From the NCBI GenBank assembly GCA_037577475.1, contig CM075184.1, forward strand, positions 28,998,094 through 29,062,093: a DNA stretch of 64,000 nt, read 5' to 3'. Shown here piece after piece: positions 33,501 to 47,271 of this stretch. Source of the DNA: Chaunax sp. Z400. Taxonomy: Eukaryota > Chordata > Actinopteri > Lophiiformes > Chaunacidae. Position 1 is the stretch's first letter. Each line of letters starts with the position of its first letter. Position numbers and translations under genes: made by a program. The notes below the pieces were generated by a model. That model was not told where the DNA came from. It did no database searches and was given only the letters and a program-made list of their open reading frames with translations.

Positions 33501-36500
33501 CCCTCTCTCTGCACACACCTCCTCCGTGTTCGCCCATTACTTTTCTAACGCTGACATTTTGCGAAGTGGCATCATTTACAACGGACGGTGTGCTCATAAG
33601 TTATTTATTTAATGAGAAATGGGCCTAATTAGGATGCTAACTCTTCATATTTGTGCGTATGTGTGTGTGTGTCTGACTCAGGAGGAGGTTGCGACAGCTT
33701 GGAAAGTTATCAGAACAGAGCCCATTATTCTGAGACTGCGCTTTTCTCTTTCTCAGTACCTCGATGGACCTGGTGAGTAAAGATGTCAGTGTGGATGTTG
33801 GTTTTCTGGGAGGGACTTTAGGTATTTGTGCCACTCACTGAGCGTAGGAGGTGAGTACACTATGTGCAATACAAGAGGGAGAGTGAAAGACAGAGAGTGT
33901 GTGTGTGTGTGTATGTTTGCACTGTGTAATGATGTTAGTCATCTTTTCTCAGAGCCGTCAGTGGAAGTGTTTCAGCCCTCCAATAAAGAAGGATTCAGCC
34001 TGGGCCTGCAGCTCAAAAAGTAAGTCATGTCACTTATGTTTTATAGTGAAACTGTGCAAAGGAAATGTCCTAATTGACCTCAGTTACTATACAAATTAAA
34101 GTTTTGCACAACCACACTTGCAGCGACAAAAAATACGTACATCAGATTATTACTTTTTCAGTTGATTTACAAAATAGATGAACAAGGCCTAAACATTTAA
34201 TTGAAATCTTTAGTCCAGCTGCTCAAAACACCAACGTGTTCACTCGGACGTCTTCCTGCCTGACTCTCCTTTTTTGTAACATGTCAGGATCCTGAGCACG
34301 TTCACCTCACAGCAGTGGAAGCACCTCAGTAACGAGTTCCTCAAGGCACAGCAGGAGAAGAGGCACAGCTGGTTCAAAGCCGGAGGAACCATCAAGAAGT
34401 TCCGTGCTGGGCTCAGCATCTTCTCCCCCATACCCAAGTAGGTCTCTGACTCAAAAACGCACCGTATCTCTTTCAAGGCATCTACGCAACCATGTCTTTA
34501 ATTCATATACAGCATGTTGTATTTATACTCTAATCAATCTAGAGTAAATGTACAGTAAGCTGTAAATCATAAGGGTGTAAATTAACTTTATTTATTTACA
34601 ATCAGTTGGTTATAATAATTTTTGTACGGCTTATTATTCCTTATGTACCATCTATTCTAAAGAATAAATCATATAATGGTGCAGGGCTTTATTTTGAACC
34701 CCAAATCTTTATTTAAACATGATTCAATATCTACATTGTTGCAAAACAGTCTTAAAAACTCATTCTGGAGATTCTTTTCCAGGATATATCCAGTTTCAAA
34801 TGGAATAATATCTACAGTGTGTCTTTTTATTTGTATTTATTTAATTTATTACTTTGATTTCATGTCTCTATTTTTTAGTTTTTTCCTTTTCATTCTTTTC
34901 TGAATGACTTTGATGTCTAATCCAGAAAGGTGCAACGTAACAACATTTGGACAACTATTTTCATGACTTGAGATTTCTGAGGGATGATGGAAAATATAAT
35001 CCGCCTGTTCAACAAACTGCAGGCTGTAAAGAGAGTGAAGGAAACTACTTTGCAATGGTTTGTCTGTGAAAGATGAGCTGTGGCAGAGAGGACAGGCCGA
35101 GGGAAGGAAGCTCTGACACAGCATACTGTAGATTGACTTCAGTCCACAATTTTGACACACTCAACCAAAATTCTCAAGGGGGGAAGCACTCTCCTCGGCC
35201 TCTGTCTTTCTGCAGCATTTTTTCGACAGTTATGGGTGCACAGGGATTGAATCCCAGCCCATGGAGGTCAGCTTCACTAACTACAAGACTGTCTTGACAC
35301 AACTTGACAGGAGACTCATGTCAAGATTGTAAATGGATCATGTACTGAGAGTGATGGTGGAAGTGAATGCTGGTTTTTGTGTTATAACAGTTAGTGACTT
35401 GAGCCTAAACAGATTTCAGTTGTGTGAGCATGAATAATACTGTAAGTGTTGTGTCAGTGACTGGAACAGTGTTTATTGTTCCTGAAAATGTGTCACTGTA
35501 AAATTATACATTTCCCGTCTTTCCACACAAGATTACTGTTGTGGAGATGTTTCAAATAAGGTTTCATACAAAGCAACATTTCAATAAGAAGCTGAGTTTC
35601 TCATTTGGCCGTTATGTAACAACATAGTGACAACATTAGCATCCTCTCATTGCAGGAAAAAAAAAAAATTCCTGATCAAGCATGAATTCTGTCTTGCCTT
35701 CTTCTAAGGTCTCCAAGTTTTCCTCTGATCCAAGACACGGTTTTAAAAGGGAAGCTGAGCGTCCCTGAGCTGAGAGTGACCCGCCTGATGAACCGCTCCA
35801 TCTCATGTACAATGAAGAATCCTAAAGGGGAGCTCTTCAGCTATCCACCAAACAGCCAGGTCGGTGCCAGTCTGGACAAATAGGCACCCATAAATCTCCC
35901 ACATTCGGAGTCAGATGCCCTTAAATTTAAATTCTAATTTGTGGGATCATGTTTTCATCACATCTCTCCTCACATTTACAGTACTTATAACAGTGTTGAT
36001 GTAGAAACTTATCATGCTATAATCAGCTACAGGCTATAGTGTATGTCCTTCTTTTCTTTTTAAGTTCACTGTGAACCACTTTGACCCTCTTCTCCCACCT
36101 GAGCCTTTTTTAAATTTTATTTTTACCCCTACTATAACATGGCCGGTGCGTCACTTCCCATAATGCTTTGTCTTCGCTTGACCCATCAGACTGTGGCTGT
36201 CCCAGCGGCCAGGGCCCCAGCGCAGATTACCACGAGGCAGCTGATTGAATTATTTTTCTCATCCCAGGCGGGCGGCCACTGCAAGAACATCCCTACCTTG
36301 GAGTACGGCTTCTTAGTGCAGGTTAGACCTCAGGATGATGTGAGTCTACCTAACAAAGCAACTTTTCAACCCTTTATGCTGTCCAAAAAAGGAAAACAAT
36401 TCTTTTCAGATTTGATGGCTTTATTAACTATTTATTTGGCCAATTCTGCAACTGCTGGTAGCTGGAACTGAAGGTTAGGTCTCACAATGCATTGGTGTGC

Positions 36501-39500
36501 AAGGATCTCATAGCATGTTTAAGCCAGAGACAATTGCCATACACATTTTTAGCGACAATTCTGCTCCCAAACAAGTTGCTTTATACAGTGTGGCAGTGCT
36601 TTAAGTGGGAATGACATCAGGGAAAACTAGTGTGTGTTTCTCCTGACAGATAATGAAGTACTCAGAGCAGAGGATCCCCACGCTCAATGAGTACTGTGTG
36701 GTGTGTGACGAACAACACGTCTTTCAGAACGGATCCATGTTGAAGGTATCAGACACTATGATGTTGCACACGTAGTATAAATTTAAACAGCTTATACACA
36801 ATGTTTTCTCCCTCTATTGGTAATATGCATAAGATAAAGAGAGAAAGCGAGTGTGTGCATGAGCGCACTTGTTTTGTGCAGATGTGTAGAACATACTGAA
36901 AGAAGTGTATTCTCATCCCTCTCTGTGTGCTTGCATGTGTGTTCGTATACAGCCGGCCGTGTGCACCAGGGAGCTGTGTGTGTTCTCCTTCTACACTCTG
37001 GGTGTGATGTCTGGTGCTGCAGAGGAAGTGGCCACAGGAGCAGAGGTGACAGCAGCACCACAGATAGTATATCATATGATTACGATTTTTTTTTTTGTTC
37101 GATTTTTCTCCCTGCAGCAATTTATTTATTTTGAGTTATTTCCCCCAAATATCCCTTTGGATGTTAGATTTAAGAGCAAACCGTATAAAACAAAAACACC
37201 AGTGACACATTGGACTTAAGCGGGAGATGTGATCTGTGTCCATTTCTGATTATTGGTAGTTTATACATGTTGTTGGAACTGGGGCAGGCTCTTCTGTTGT
37301 ATTACAGTGAATAAGATAAAGGCATAAAATATAAAAATAAAATCCCTCTCTCCCCAGGTGGTGGATCTGCTTGTGGCAATGTGTCGAGCTGCTCTCGAAT
37401 CTCCCCGTAAGAGCATCATCTTTGAACCGTACCCATCAGTCGTCGATCCCAACGACCCTAAGACCCTGGCCTTCAACCCAAAGGTCAGCACGCTCGCTAC
37501 GGAAATCGTGACTATCAACTAAATCAATACACAAATTTCATTCCAAGATGACATATCCATTTGTGAGATGAAATCCTCTTGGCACACCTTGAATCTTTGA
37601 CGTATTGCGCAATGAGTATCAATTAACAACAAATATGAAAAAACAGCAGCAATATTTTACAAATGTTAATCTCTACAGGTGATTTTAGACGTTTGTATGT
37701 TGTTCCCTGTCTCATTGCATACAATGGATGTTTGGCTCAACCGATGAACACAGAAGAAGAATTATGAGAGACTGCAGAAAGCGCTGGACAGCGTCATGTC
37801 CATTCGGGAAATGACCCAGGTACAAGAAGGGAATGCGTGGGAGAGAAGGGAAAGGGCACCAGAGTTAGACTTGATGAATAATCTTTAAGATGTAATCTAA
37901 TTATTTTGTTTATACATCATCACTCTGTCTGCTCCATGACTGTATTTAGTGGACTGTGATGTTAAAGCTGTATGGGTGGAGTCTTTGTTTATCAAAGTGA
38001 CACTTGTTGCTGATTAGTTTATCTTCTCAACACCTCCCCATTCTTCTTTCCATTGCTTTTTTTTCCCCTTCTGTTCCTTGTTTAAATATGTATTATGTAA
38101 CAAAGACATAATACGTCTGTATCTAAACTCTTGCTCCTTTGATTTTGAAAATAAAAAAACGGAAAGCAGAAAAAGCTAAAACAAACTGAAAACAACAAAT
38201 GCTTTTGCTTTTTTTTTTTCCAGGGCTCATATCTAGAGATCAAAAAACAGATGGACAAACTTGACCCTCTGGCCCATCCCCTTCTACAGTGGTGAGTAGA
38301 GAAGAACTGTTTGAAAAATGCTTTGCATGTTAAAGCGATTTGATTTGATTTTATAAAATAATGCTAGAGAGCATATAAATGGTCATGACGAACATAATAT
38401 ATCATGAGCTTATGTCATCAGGCCTTTTTTTATGGAAGACATTAGAGAAAGCACAGGTTGAAATAATAAAACCAACAGCTGCTTAATTTTCATGGGCCTG
38501 TCATTGTGTGTGTTGACTCATTATCACTGAGTCATGGCTTACTGGGACACTTGAGTTGAAGCCATTGTTATTAACAACACCCATACTATGACAACTCAAA
38601 ATGTCTGCTGTGAAAGAAGGCCTGCTGTGTGGTAGCACAATGGTGGCTGCTTTAAATTCTATTGCGCTTTAATTGAATTATTTTTTATCCTCTCTGTCGT
38701 TTTGCAGGATTATTTCCAGTAACAGATCCCATATCGTCAAGCTGCCTCTGAGTCGGGTAAAGAACCAGAATGACATCTATCAAATGTTTTTTTTTTTTAT
38801 ATCACAGTATGCAATTTGATGGTTCATACTCATTATCCATCTGTTTTTCTCTCTCTTGCTCTTGCTTGTCCCTCATGACCTCATTGTTATAGCAACTGAA
38901 ATTCATGCACACATCCCACCAGTTCTTGCTGCTCAGCAGCCCCCCAGCCAAGGAGGCTCGTTTTCGCACTGCCAAGAAGCTATACGGCAGCACCTTCGCC
39001 TTCCAGTGAGTCCACTTTGTTTCATTAGCTGACACAGCAGTCATACAGTGGAAACTCTTATGTATTTATAGAATGGCTAGTTTGAAGCTTATAGGTTATA
39101 AAGCTTAAAATCAGTCAGGCTGTTCTAACATATCAGAAAATAATTTGTAGTTATTATATTTCTAAGCTTGTAGCTTTGTTGGGCAAATATAATGCGAGGA
39201 ATTACTTAGTGTAAATAATTGATCTCAAATCAAGCATAGTTACTAAAATGCATGCATAATTTAGCATTACAGCAGTACACCCAGTCAAACATGAACACGT
39301 CTTCGTCTAGAGCACCTTGTAATTATGTTGTGGATGGCGGAACCACTCTTGCACATTTTTATGGAACCATAACAAATAATGGCACAGACTAGTGGCCACT
39401 CTCTTGGACAGAGAAATCGCCTTGTTAAGCCAGCACATGGAGCCAGCATTATCTGTGAGATAGAGATGTGTACTGTAGCAGATGGGGCTTTGCTGAATAT

Positions 39501-40057
39501 TTTAGATACACATGGCCCATCTGGGTTCAGCTAACTCAAGAACAATGCTTACAGTCTCCCTTAAGGCTCGTTAATACAACACATTTAATAATTCTCAATA
39601 GGAAATGCCAAATTGTGTGATCTTGGCTGCCATCATGTTATATTGATATAAATAGAAATACAAAAAAATGCTCAAATTTAGTTTAAGGATAATCTCTTAG
39701 GGAATCCATAAGCAGTCAATTAGTGAAATGAAGAACTTTTCCCTATTTATTTATCAGTAACAATGAACTCTTACTCCTTCAAACTAGTTAAAAATAGCAG
39801 CACTGTGTTTTATTTTTAGACAGATACCTGCACTCTACACACCAGTGATGGGTTTGATCATTTGACACATCTGAATACTTTTTTTTTGTAATATTGACTG
39901 TTGGATTTGTACGACTATGATGATGTAACAGAATGTCCCAAAATATCCTCACACAAATTGTATAAATAGATGACTGCTGTACCTCTCTATCTGATGAGAT
40001 AGTTTGCTTCTTGAATTCTGCATTGTAACTTTTGTAACTTTTAATAACAATCTAATA

Positions 40058-40094
<37 letters not shown>

Positions 40095-43000
40095 TTAATT
40101 ATATATTATATTAATCATATAGATTATTTGCATAAATGATTCATTACATTTTCAAATACAATGAATTATATATTAATATATTAAATAATAATTAAAACTT
40201 AAATATTAATAATAATAATAATAATACTGTATAATAATTTATATTTAAAACAAAATAAAATAAAATAATAATAATAATACTTAAATTAAATAATAGCAAG
40301 TGTCCATTTGCTAATCCCTGTTAGTGAATTGATAAATACAGAGGACTACAGAGTTCAACATACATGACTGCAGTTTCACACTGAGATCCATGCCATTTGT
40401 GTTCTCACAGCACTTTGTCTCCCTCTCTCTCTACACCTGTTCTAGTGGTTCCCATATAGAGAACTGGCACTCTGTTCTGAGAAATGGACTAGTCAATGCC
40501 TCTTATACCAAACTGCAGGTACGTAATCTTGGCAGTTGGCTGGAATTTACGACGCACCTCCTCTTCGACAGTAAACCTTCTCTCAGAAGGTGCAGGGTCG
40601 CTGTCCGGCTGATTCATTTTTGCAGTTAACGGATGCCAGCTACCCCTTTTTTCAGCTTTACAATTGGGATTCTGACCAATTTCGGCAGCAGCAGACAGCA
40701 TGTTTCTTCCCGTTGTGGGACTAACAGGGGGGGGGGGGGGGTTGCTGTGTTGTTAGCTGTGATCTCTCGTGGCTGCCTGTGTGCCTTATTGGGGTTAACC
40801 ACCTACAGTAGTGCACCGAGTAGGTTAGGCCTGAAGGATGCACAGTACAAGCTCCATGCTAGTGAGTATAGACTTTGTGAATGTCAGTAACTTGCACCAC
40901 TCATTATCTATTCAGACTTGGGTCAAATAGGAGCCATAAATCATCAAGCTCATTTAAACCTAGCTGATGCCAAACGCACACGCCTTAAAGATAATTTCAA
41001 GGCAAAAGCAGAAACTTTTCCTCCAAATGTATTCCTGTTTTACTGAGGCCTGCATCCATCTGCATCTTTATATTAACAAGCCTAGTTTGGAGTTGCACTT
41101 TGTGACCCGGGTCTGCAAAAGAGAAATAAATAATGAAACAAGAAAAGAAGAAGTGAGCAGTAAAGAGGGCCAAATTGGCTCATTTGCACAATACGTACGA
41201 TAATGGCTGCTTGGAGATACACCAGCATGACCTGAAAATGGATTTAACACAATTAAATGTGAAATCTCAAGGATCTTTGAAATGTTCATGCCAGCCGTGA
41301 TTGCTCTATCATGCTGATGTGTTTTATTAATGCGTTCTTTGTTCTCCAACTTTTTGAACCCTCCATCTTTGATCTCACCTCAGCGCTCGTCTGCCTCCTC
41401 TCTCCTCTCCATTTCACCTTGAGCATTGACAACCCAACCTCCCTCTGTCATGTGTTGTGTTTCAGAGGATGAGGACTGAGTCTGCCTCCAGCTCCCAGCC
41501 ATCACACAAAACCACTTGTCTACTGCTCCTTTTGATTTCTTCCAGATGAGCTACGTCCTCACCTCCATCTCCACCCGATATCTCAAGTCGCTCTTTGTTC
41601 TCCCTCTAATTTTTCCTCTGGTTTCACTCACGCTTATGAACACTTTTGTGTCACCTGCTTGTTTTTCCTCCTTCTGGACATCCTTGTTTGGAGGCTCATC
41701 ATCATTAGCGATCATGCTCATACCATCTTCACCTTCAAGGTCCTTCATGGTCTCATTTCTCACGTCAGCATTACTCGAGGACATTTTTTTTTACTCAGAA
41801 TTCATTCACCGGTGAATTCAAGAGACATGACATGACCTTTGCTGGGCTGCATCTTGTTGCACGGAGAAAATATGTTGGCTATTTAAAGGTGTGGCTCATG
41901 ATTACGGGAGTGTGTGTTCGGGTGAGTCGGTGTGTATTTAGTTAGTTGGGTTGTGGGGTTTGCCAGGTGAACTATCAGAGAAATATATAAAAGATGTTTT
42001 CATGCAACTACTCAGTGACCCTTCCTTCCTTCTAACTCTTTTTAAACCCAAGCTGCATGGGGCAGCATATGGAAAGGGCATCTATCTCAGCCCCATCTCC
42101 AGCATATCTTTTGGATACTCAGGTAGGAATGCCTCATTGTCACCATTCCGGTCCCCTTGTCTCTTTTTTTTTCCTCCACCATGTTGACTGAGTTTGCTCT
42201 GTGTTTGTAACATGGCCTGAGTATCATCCTGGAACACTGTTCACATATAGGAGCTTTCCATGCCATCCTATTGTCCTGCTCTGTGTTGTGTGTCCACATT
42301 GAGTGGTCTTGGGCCTTTTCGCTGAGCGTGTGTGCCGCCTACCCTACCATACATTTGTTGTGGCCGAGTAAAAGAGTCTGATCTGTGAATCTTTGTCGTT
42401 GGCTTTTTACATTGCTTTCTTTTCCATGTTACAGTGTGTAGAGTCGTTTAACAGAATTTAAACTGCTTACCTCACTCCCATTTGTGTATTTCTGTTGAAA
42501 CACAATGTCAGAGGTTGGCTTTGAGGCCCTACTTCGGTAGTCTGGTTTTGTTGCTGGTTACGAGGACAGGCGGTCAACAGGTTACCAGAGAGGTTAACTG
42601 TTAGCAGTATCAACAAACCCCTCATCAATGCTTTCCCAGATTTAAGGATGGGAATGTGTAATTGATTATTCTTAGCTTAAGACCCTAAAAAATTAAGGGT
42701 TTGTGCCATTATATCCATTGGTATAATCTCTCCTATTAAATAAATGTTTAAGTACATGGAAAAGATTATCAAAACTAATTGTGATTAATAATTAATCCAT
42801 AATTCTGATCATAAAAATGCTGTAGCCCATTTTTGTCTCGATACTGAAAGTTGCATTTCATTTCCAAATATTGACAAGACATTTTAAACATAACCTTCAA
42901 ATGGAGGTTAGCGCTGTGGGCATTAATCTCGCTCCTCAAGGAGCTAAAGACCACTTGAGGAGGGCTTTTCACAGCTTGAGTGACTTGAGGTAAGGTCGTT

Positions 43001-45463
43001 CTGACTCAGGGTTGTTTGCTCTCTGTGTGCTGCCTCTTGCAGGGATGGGGAAAGGACAGCACCGTATGCCCACCAAAGATGAACTGGTGCAGCGTTACAA
43101 CCGAATGAACACCATACCACAGGTCAGAGAACCGAACATATCACCACCTCACATTTACTGAATTTCTCAAATCAATGAAACACTGTATCATTTGAGGAGG
43201 TTGTTGGGGTTTATGAGTCCAGCATCCAATTACTGAGTAAGAGTGTGTGTTAATAAATGGGAGGAAATAATTTAAGGACGGATTTGAAACATGGAAAGAC
43301 ATCATCATTGATTTCCTGTTGTAAGCTATTGCTCATATGGTACGAGATATTTAAGAGTGTTTTTATATTGACTTGAACATTTTGTCCTATAGGTGTGACT
43401 TTTTCAGAGATTTGAACATTAGAACACAAATTTCTGGATGCCATCATTCATTTGCTGAGTTAGATCATGGTGTTTACTTGGTGATGCTTGCCTCTTTTTA
43501 AAAAAAATTTTTTTTTTTAATAGAGCCGTCCAATACAGTCAAGGTTTCTTCAGAGTCGAAATCTGAACTGCATCGCTCTGTGTGAAGGTAATAAGCAGAG
43601 GGTATAATACTTTAATTAGTTAATAAAATTAAAGCTGAGAAACTAATAGCTGCATGACATTGGTTTAGTCCATAATATTCTTTGCTAAGAGCAACATATT
43701 GGTGCAGGTTTCCATGCAAACTGCATAGAAATGTACAAATAATATTATGCGGTGTATATTTCAACTAATTAAGCATTTAATTAAATAAAACATAACAATC
43801 AACAATCTTTATCCATTTTAGTTATTTGTTTTTACTTTACTCTCTTAATTTATCTTATTTCTGTTGTTATTCTATTCGGCACTGGTTCTTGCATTTGAAT
43901 TTACTCCTTATACACTTTTATTTTTCACTTATATTTATTACTCTATTGTGTTTTTTTTAATTATTCTGTTACTGTAATTTTGGAGCAATCTCTGGTACAA
44001 GAATTTCCTTCGGGATTAATAAAGTTCTATCTTATCTCATCTTAACAACATTTACACAGTTTTCTGTTCAGATCACTGTCATCAAATTTGAAAACCAGGA
44101 AAAAAAAAAAAAAAAAAAAGCACAGCCCACTGGTAAAAAAATGCCCCAATATTACATCATTAACAATGTAAATAAAGCTTGGAAAGATAAGTGTATGGTA
44201 ATATTCAATAATATGTATAATAGTTAAAGCAGTTGTCACAATTTGATCATCATAATAAAGGGGAAAACTGAAAGTAAACAGGAGAAATAAAGCACATCAC
44301 ATTTGCTAATATTGAGTTTAAGGTTGTGCTGTATAATAACAAAGCAACAACAACAGTACAATCGCACCAGATAATGATAATAAAAATCAATAACACAATA
44401 AGGGTAAAGTTAAGTAAATATGAACCATTATTCCTTATTCAGTGTTTCTGGTGTAACATGCATCTCTCTTTTAAACAGTGATCACATCTAAGGATCTGCA
44501 GAAACACGGCAACATCTGGGTGTGTCCCGTGTCCGACCACGTCTGTACTCGCTTCTTTTTTGTGTGAGTATCCCTACGTTTTGGACTCAGTGATGATTCC
44601 CAAAGAATGAAAGAAACATTACCTAAAGACAAGTTGGCACAGCAGCCACTAAATCTGAAAGTCATTATCACACTTTAAATGCATTGTTAATCACTGAAAA
44701 ATGATAGACTATGCTTCAGTTGTCCCACATCACTCGTCATTTAAAATCAGCAGTGAATAAATTGTGCTCAGGGTTGAGTGGTGTTCCCACTGGTGCCAGC
44801 CTTTTAACGTGGATGTTAAAAACTGTATTTTAGAGCTCAGCAAATAAAACATTGCTATTGGTGTTATGGCTATGAATTCAAACTTTGGACACAAAATTCA
44901 TCAGATGGCAAAGTCTATTATCATATCCTCTGCTGTCTTCTGAGTTGGAAATTAGATTTGAGATGGCATGCAATCAAATTCAAATCACAGCTAAATCTGA
45001 TTCAGTTCTGCTCAGTTTTATGGTTGTTGTGTCGACTTTGAAGAATTGGTTGATATTGTTAGCATAAGTGGATTTGTTCTGTCGGATTTAACAATGCCTC
45101 CTCTAAAATGACTATAATTCACTGGCTTCCTGTTCAAGAGCGACTTATAGAGACGTATTTGTGTAAAGAAAGGTTCAGTTTTTATCATCACTATTATGTC
45201 TTATTAATGAGATTTCTTTTTTTAAACTAAAAAACGATTTATCATTAACCCGGGTGTGATACCACCAAGTAGCAGCAGCAGTAAGGGAATGATCAAAACA
45301 AAGGCAAATATTGATGAAATAATGAAAAGACACCACATGTCAACTCATCTATATGTGCAGGTATGAGGACGGTCAAGTAGGAGATGCCAACATCAACACC
45401 CAGGAGCCTAAGGTGCAGAAGGAGATCATGCGTGTGATTGGGACCCAGATCTACTCCAGCTAA
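30559..45463 (+). CDS. parp6: Protein mono-ADP-ribosyltransferase PARP6
   Basis: Transfers single ADP-ribose units from NAD+ to proteins; mammalian PARP6 is linked to dendrite growth and centrosome control. Coding exons: 30559-30561, 31052-31129, 33040-33134, 33426-33486, 33682-33772, 33953-34019, 34288-34437, 35709-35859, 36190-36321, 36650-36745, 36953-37045, 37358-37483, 37754-37819, 38224-38291, 38708-38756, 38893-39005, 40446-40518, 42053-42122, 43043-43122, 43524-43587, 44479-44563, 45361-45463 (TAA). All phases agree; 1914 nt, 637 aa (human 630). The C-terminal PARP catalytic domain is complete. The triad is H480 (HGSHIENW, split across 39005/40446), Y515 (YGKGIYLSP) and Y605 (FFFVYEDGQVG). 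This H-Y-Y set, not H-Y-E, fits mono-transfer. Exon 9 (36190-36321) follows the PARP8-like form, with ITTRQLIELFFSSQAGGHCK. Confidence 0.96.
31513..31660. repeat. Dispersed teleost repeat fragment in parp6 intron
   Basis: Reads TCATGGTAATGCAGTGAGTAG, then TTGTTGAGATATTTTGCTCTG, then GGACTGGCTGACTGATATTTCC and TGCTAGCAGGGC. This follows a very common fish repeat with the pattern 'TTTCATGGCAATCCATCCAATAG TTGTTGAGATATTTC ... GACCGACTGACATTGCCATCC ... GCTAGCATGGC'. Recalled from memory; no class assigned. Confidence 0.5.
32085..32290. repeat. Dispersed teleost repeat fragment in parp6 intron
   Basis: GGTGGTGGTCATCTGGATC ... CTGGATCCAGAATTTGTTGA, then AGGATTCTTTACCATTGTAG and AATAGGGGC. Same family style as the fragment in dhdh copy 2 intron 1. 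Recognised from memory only. Confidence 0.45.
40040..40290. repeat. AAT-rich low-complexity tract in parp6 intron
   Basis: Several blocks of AAT repeats (for example 40065-40093 and 40208-40225) within almost pure A+T sequence. No gene signal. Confidence 0.85.
43930..44045 (+). mobile_element. L2/Maui LINE 3' tail in parp6 intron
   Basis: AATTTCCTTCGGGATTAATA then AAGTTCTATCTTATCTCATC: the 3' end of a fish L2 LINE with its short-repeat tail. No coding portion; the upstream extent is unclear. Confidence 0.6.
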
Positions 45464-46045
45464 TAGAGGTTCTCCATACGTCTTTCTGGAGGTGGCACAC
45501 GGGCAGGCAGACAGCGAACGTTTGGGCGAGCTGACCTCAGGCCCGATACGGAGGCTAAGGCTAAGGGAGCTCTTGAGCACATTATTTCTAAAGCTGTTTT
45601 TTTCCCCCCCCGCTCCTCTCATTTGCCTCTTTCTGTCTCCTTTGTTTCTTGTCTCTGAGTGGTTATGGATTGCTTTCTTCATTTAACCGTCACCCATAAC
45701 CAGGTTAAAGTCAGTGTGCTTTTCTCAGCTCATGTTCGAAGGAAAAAGAGTCGACTGGGCTTTCTCCGTTCTTCATCCTGCTGCACCTTTACTGCTCCTT
45801 TAGACTAATTATCTCTCTGTGAATATCAAGGAAAAATAATCCCTATGATGCTAACATGCCTTTGTGGCAAATAAGTGACAAATTCACATGCACATAGAAG
45901 TCTGCTCTATTATTGTGTTTGCAACTTTTATCTTTGATCTCTTTATTTAATATGCTTTCGCTAATGAAACGCATTAAGGCCTGGGACATGTTTATCTGAG
46001 TGGCAGCTCTAACATTTTGTCCTTTTTTACTTGGATGAAGTTCCC

Positions 46046-46047
<2 letters not shown>

Positions 46048-46078
<31 letters not shown>
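46048..46078. repeat. Poly-C run (31 C)
   Basis: Uninterrupted homopolymer followed by seven A. Long poly-C runs are rare in vertebrate DNA and its length may be an assembly artefact. Confidence 0.9.
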
Positions 46079-46080
<2 letters not shown>

Positions 46081-47217
46081 AAAAAGAGGTTTGGCTTGAA
46101 TTGAAGTTACATACTATAGGCACTTTGTTTTTTGATGGCATTATTAGGTCAAATAGCCGGATTTTGAAGACAATAAAACCGATGTTTTGACATTTTTGAG
46201 AGCTGCAGTGCTCATTTGGTTGTGATTTTGCCTCTAGGTTGAAGACTAAGAGCTGCAGATCTTGAATGCTGTGAGTGAAACAGTGCATTAAGGCTGTGTT
46301 GCATTGAGTTTGGTGTGTCTCTGTGCCCTAGTTGTCCAAAATTGCTCAACGGAGGAGATATCAGGCGAAAACCTTAAACTGGTCCGATTGAAGCTGTGAG
46401 GTTTAGCCCTAAACTACAGCAATATAGAAACAGCATAATAATGAAACTATCCATCCTGTCATTCTCTCTGAAATAAAAAAAAAAGTGGATTAGATTTTAT
46501 TTGTGGATGAAACGTGTCATGTTCTATGTTAAAAAAAACTACCATACACATGTTGTCATCACTCTGAATCTCTTTGGGTTTGAACTACACTTACCATTGG
46601 ATTCACAGCCTTCAAAATCCACTGTACAGAAAATCATGGACAATTTTCCCAACCTATCAACTGGCAGTATCCAGTCCAGGTGAGCTCACATCTTCCTCGG
46701 CCCCGAGTAACGGACACCGGATGATACGGATCTGCATTAATGTGCAACTCTGTAGTTTCACCTTGGAGAATGGCAACCCTGTATATCTAATCAAGTTTAT
46801 CAGTTAGTCATGTATTGTATGTATGTATGTATGTATGTACGTGTGGGTTTGTATTTTCTTGACATTATACTGGACTTTGCACTTATTCAACATTTGCCTA
46901 AACTGAAGAAATGGACCGTCTTTATTGAATCGGCAAGACTAAAATATCCAACATACTAACCATGTCTGTACCGAGATGAACTTTCACTGTCTTCTGGAAC
47001 TGAGTGGATTTTGAGACACATTAGAGATCTTTCCCGGAAAGAAGCGGACATGTCCAATACAGCTCACTCTGTGTGTGGCGGGACTGTAATTACAGCTGAC
47101 GCCTCTCTTTGCTAAGAGGTTAGAGCTTCGAGTGTCTTTGAGAATCTATTCTCTGGCTGTATGTCTCTGGTGAGGGATTTTTTTCAAAGATGATGTTGAC
47201 GACAATGATGGTAATTA

Positions 47218-47239
47218 CGATGATGATGATGATGATGAG
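47218..47239. repeat. GAT trinucleotide repeat
   Basis: About seven GAT units, some 30 bases before the last parp6 polyadenylation signal. Confidence 0.85.
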
Positions 47240-47265
47240 AGGTGACGATGCAGGAAAAAAAAAAG

Positions 47266-47271
47266 AATAAA
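47266..47271 (+). terminator. parp6: Candidate distal polyadenylation signal of parp6
   Basis: AATAAA followed within 25 bases by TTTTGCACAATTTTACTC, a U-rich downstream region. Two earlier AATAAA (46172, 46472) are alternatives. Confidence 0.4.

Noticed and set aside
41951..42187. Alternative parp6 start through intron sequence before LHGAAYGKGIY
   Set aside because: Upstream codons are intron read-through; the acceptor AAACCCAAG at 42052 and phase agreement with exon 40446-40518 explain the exon.
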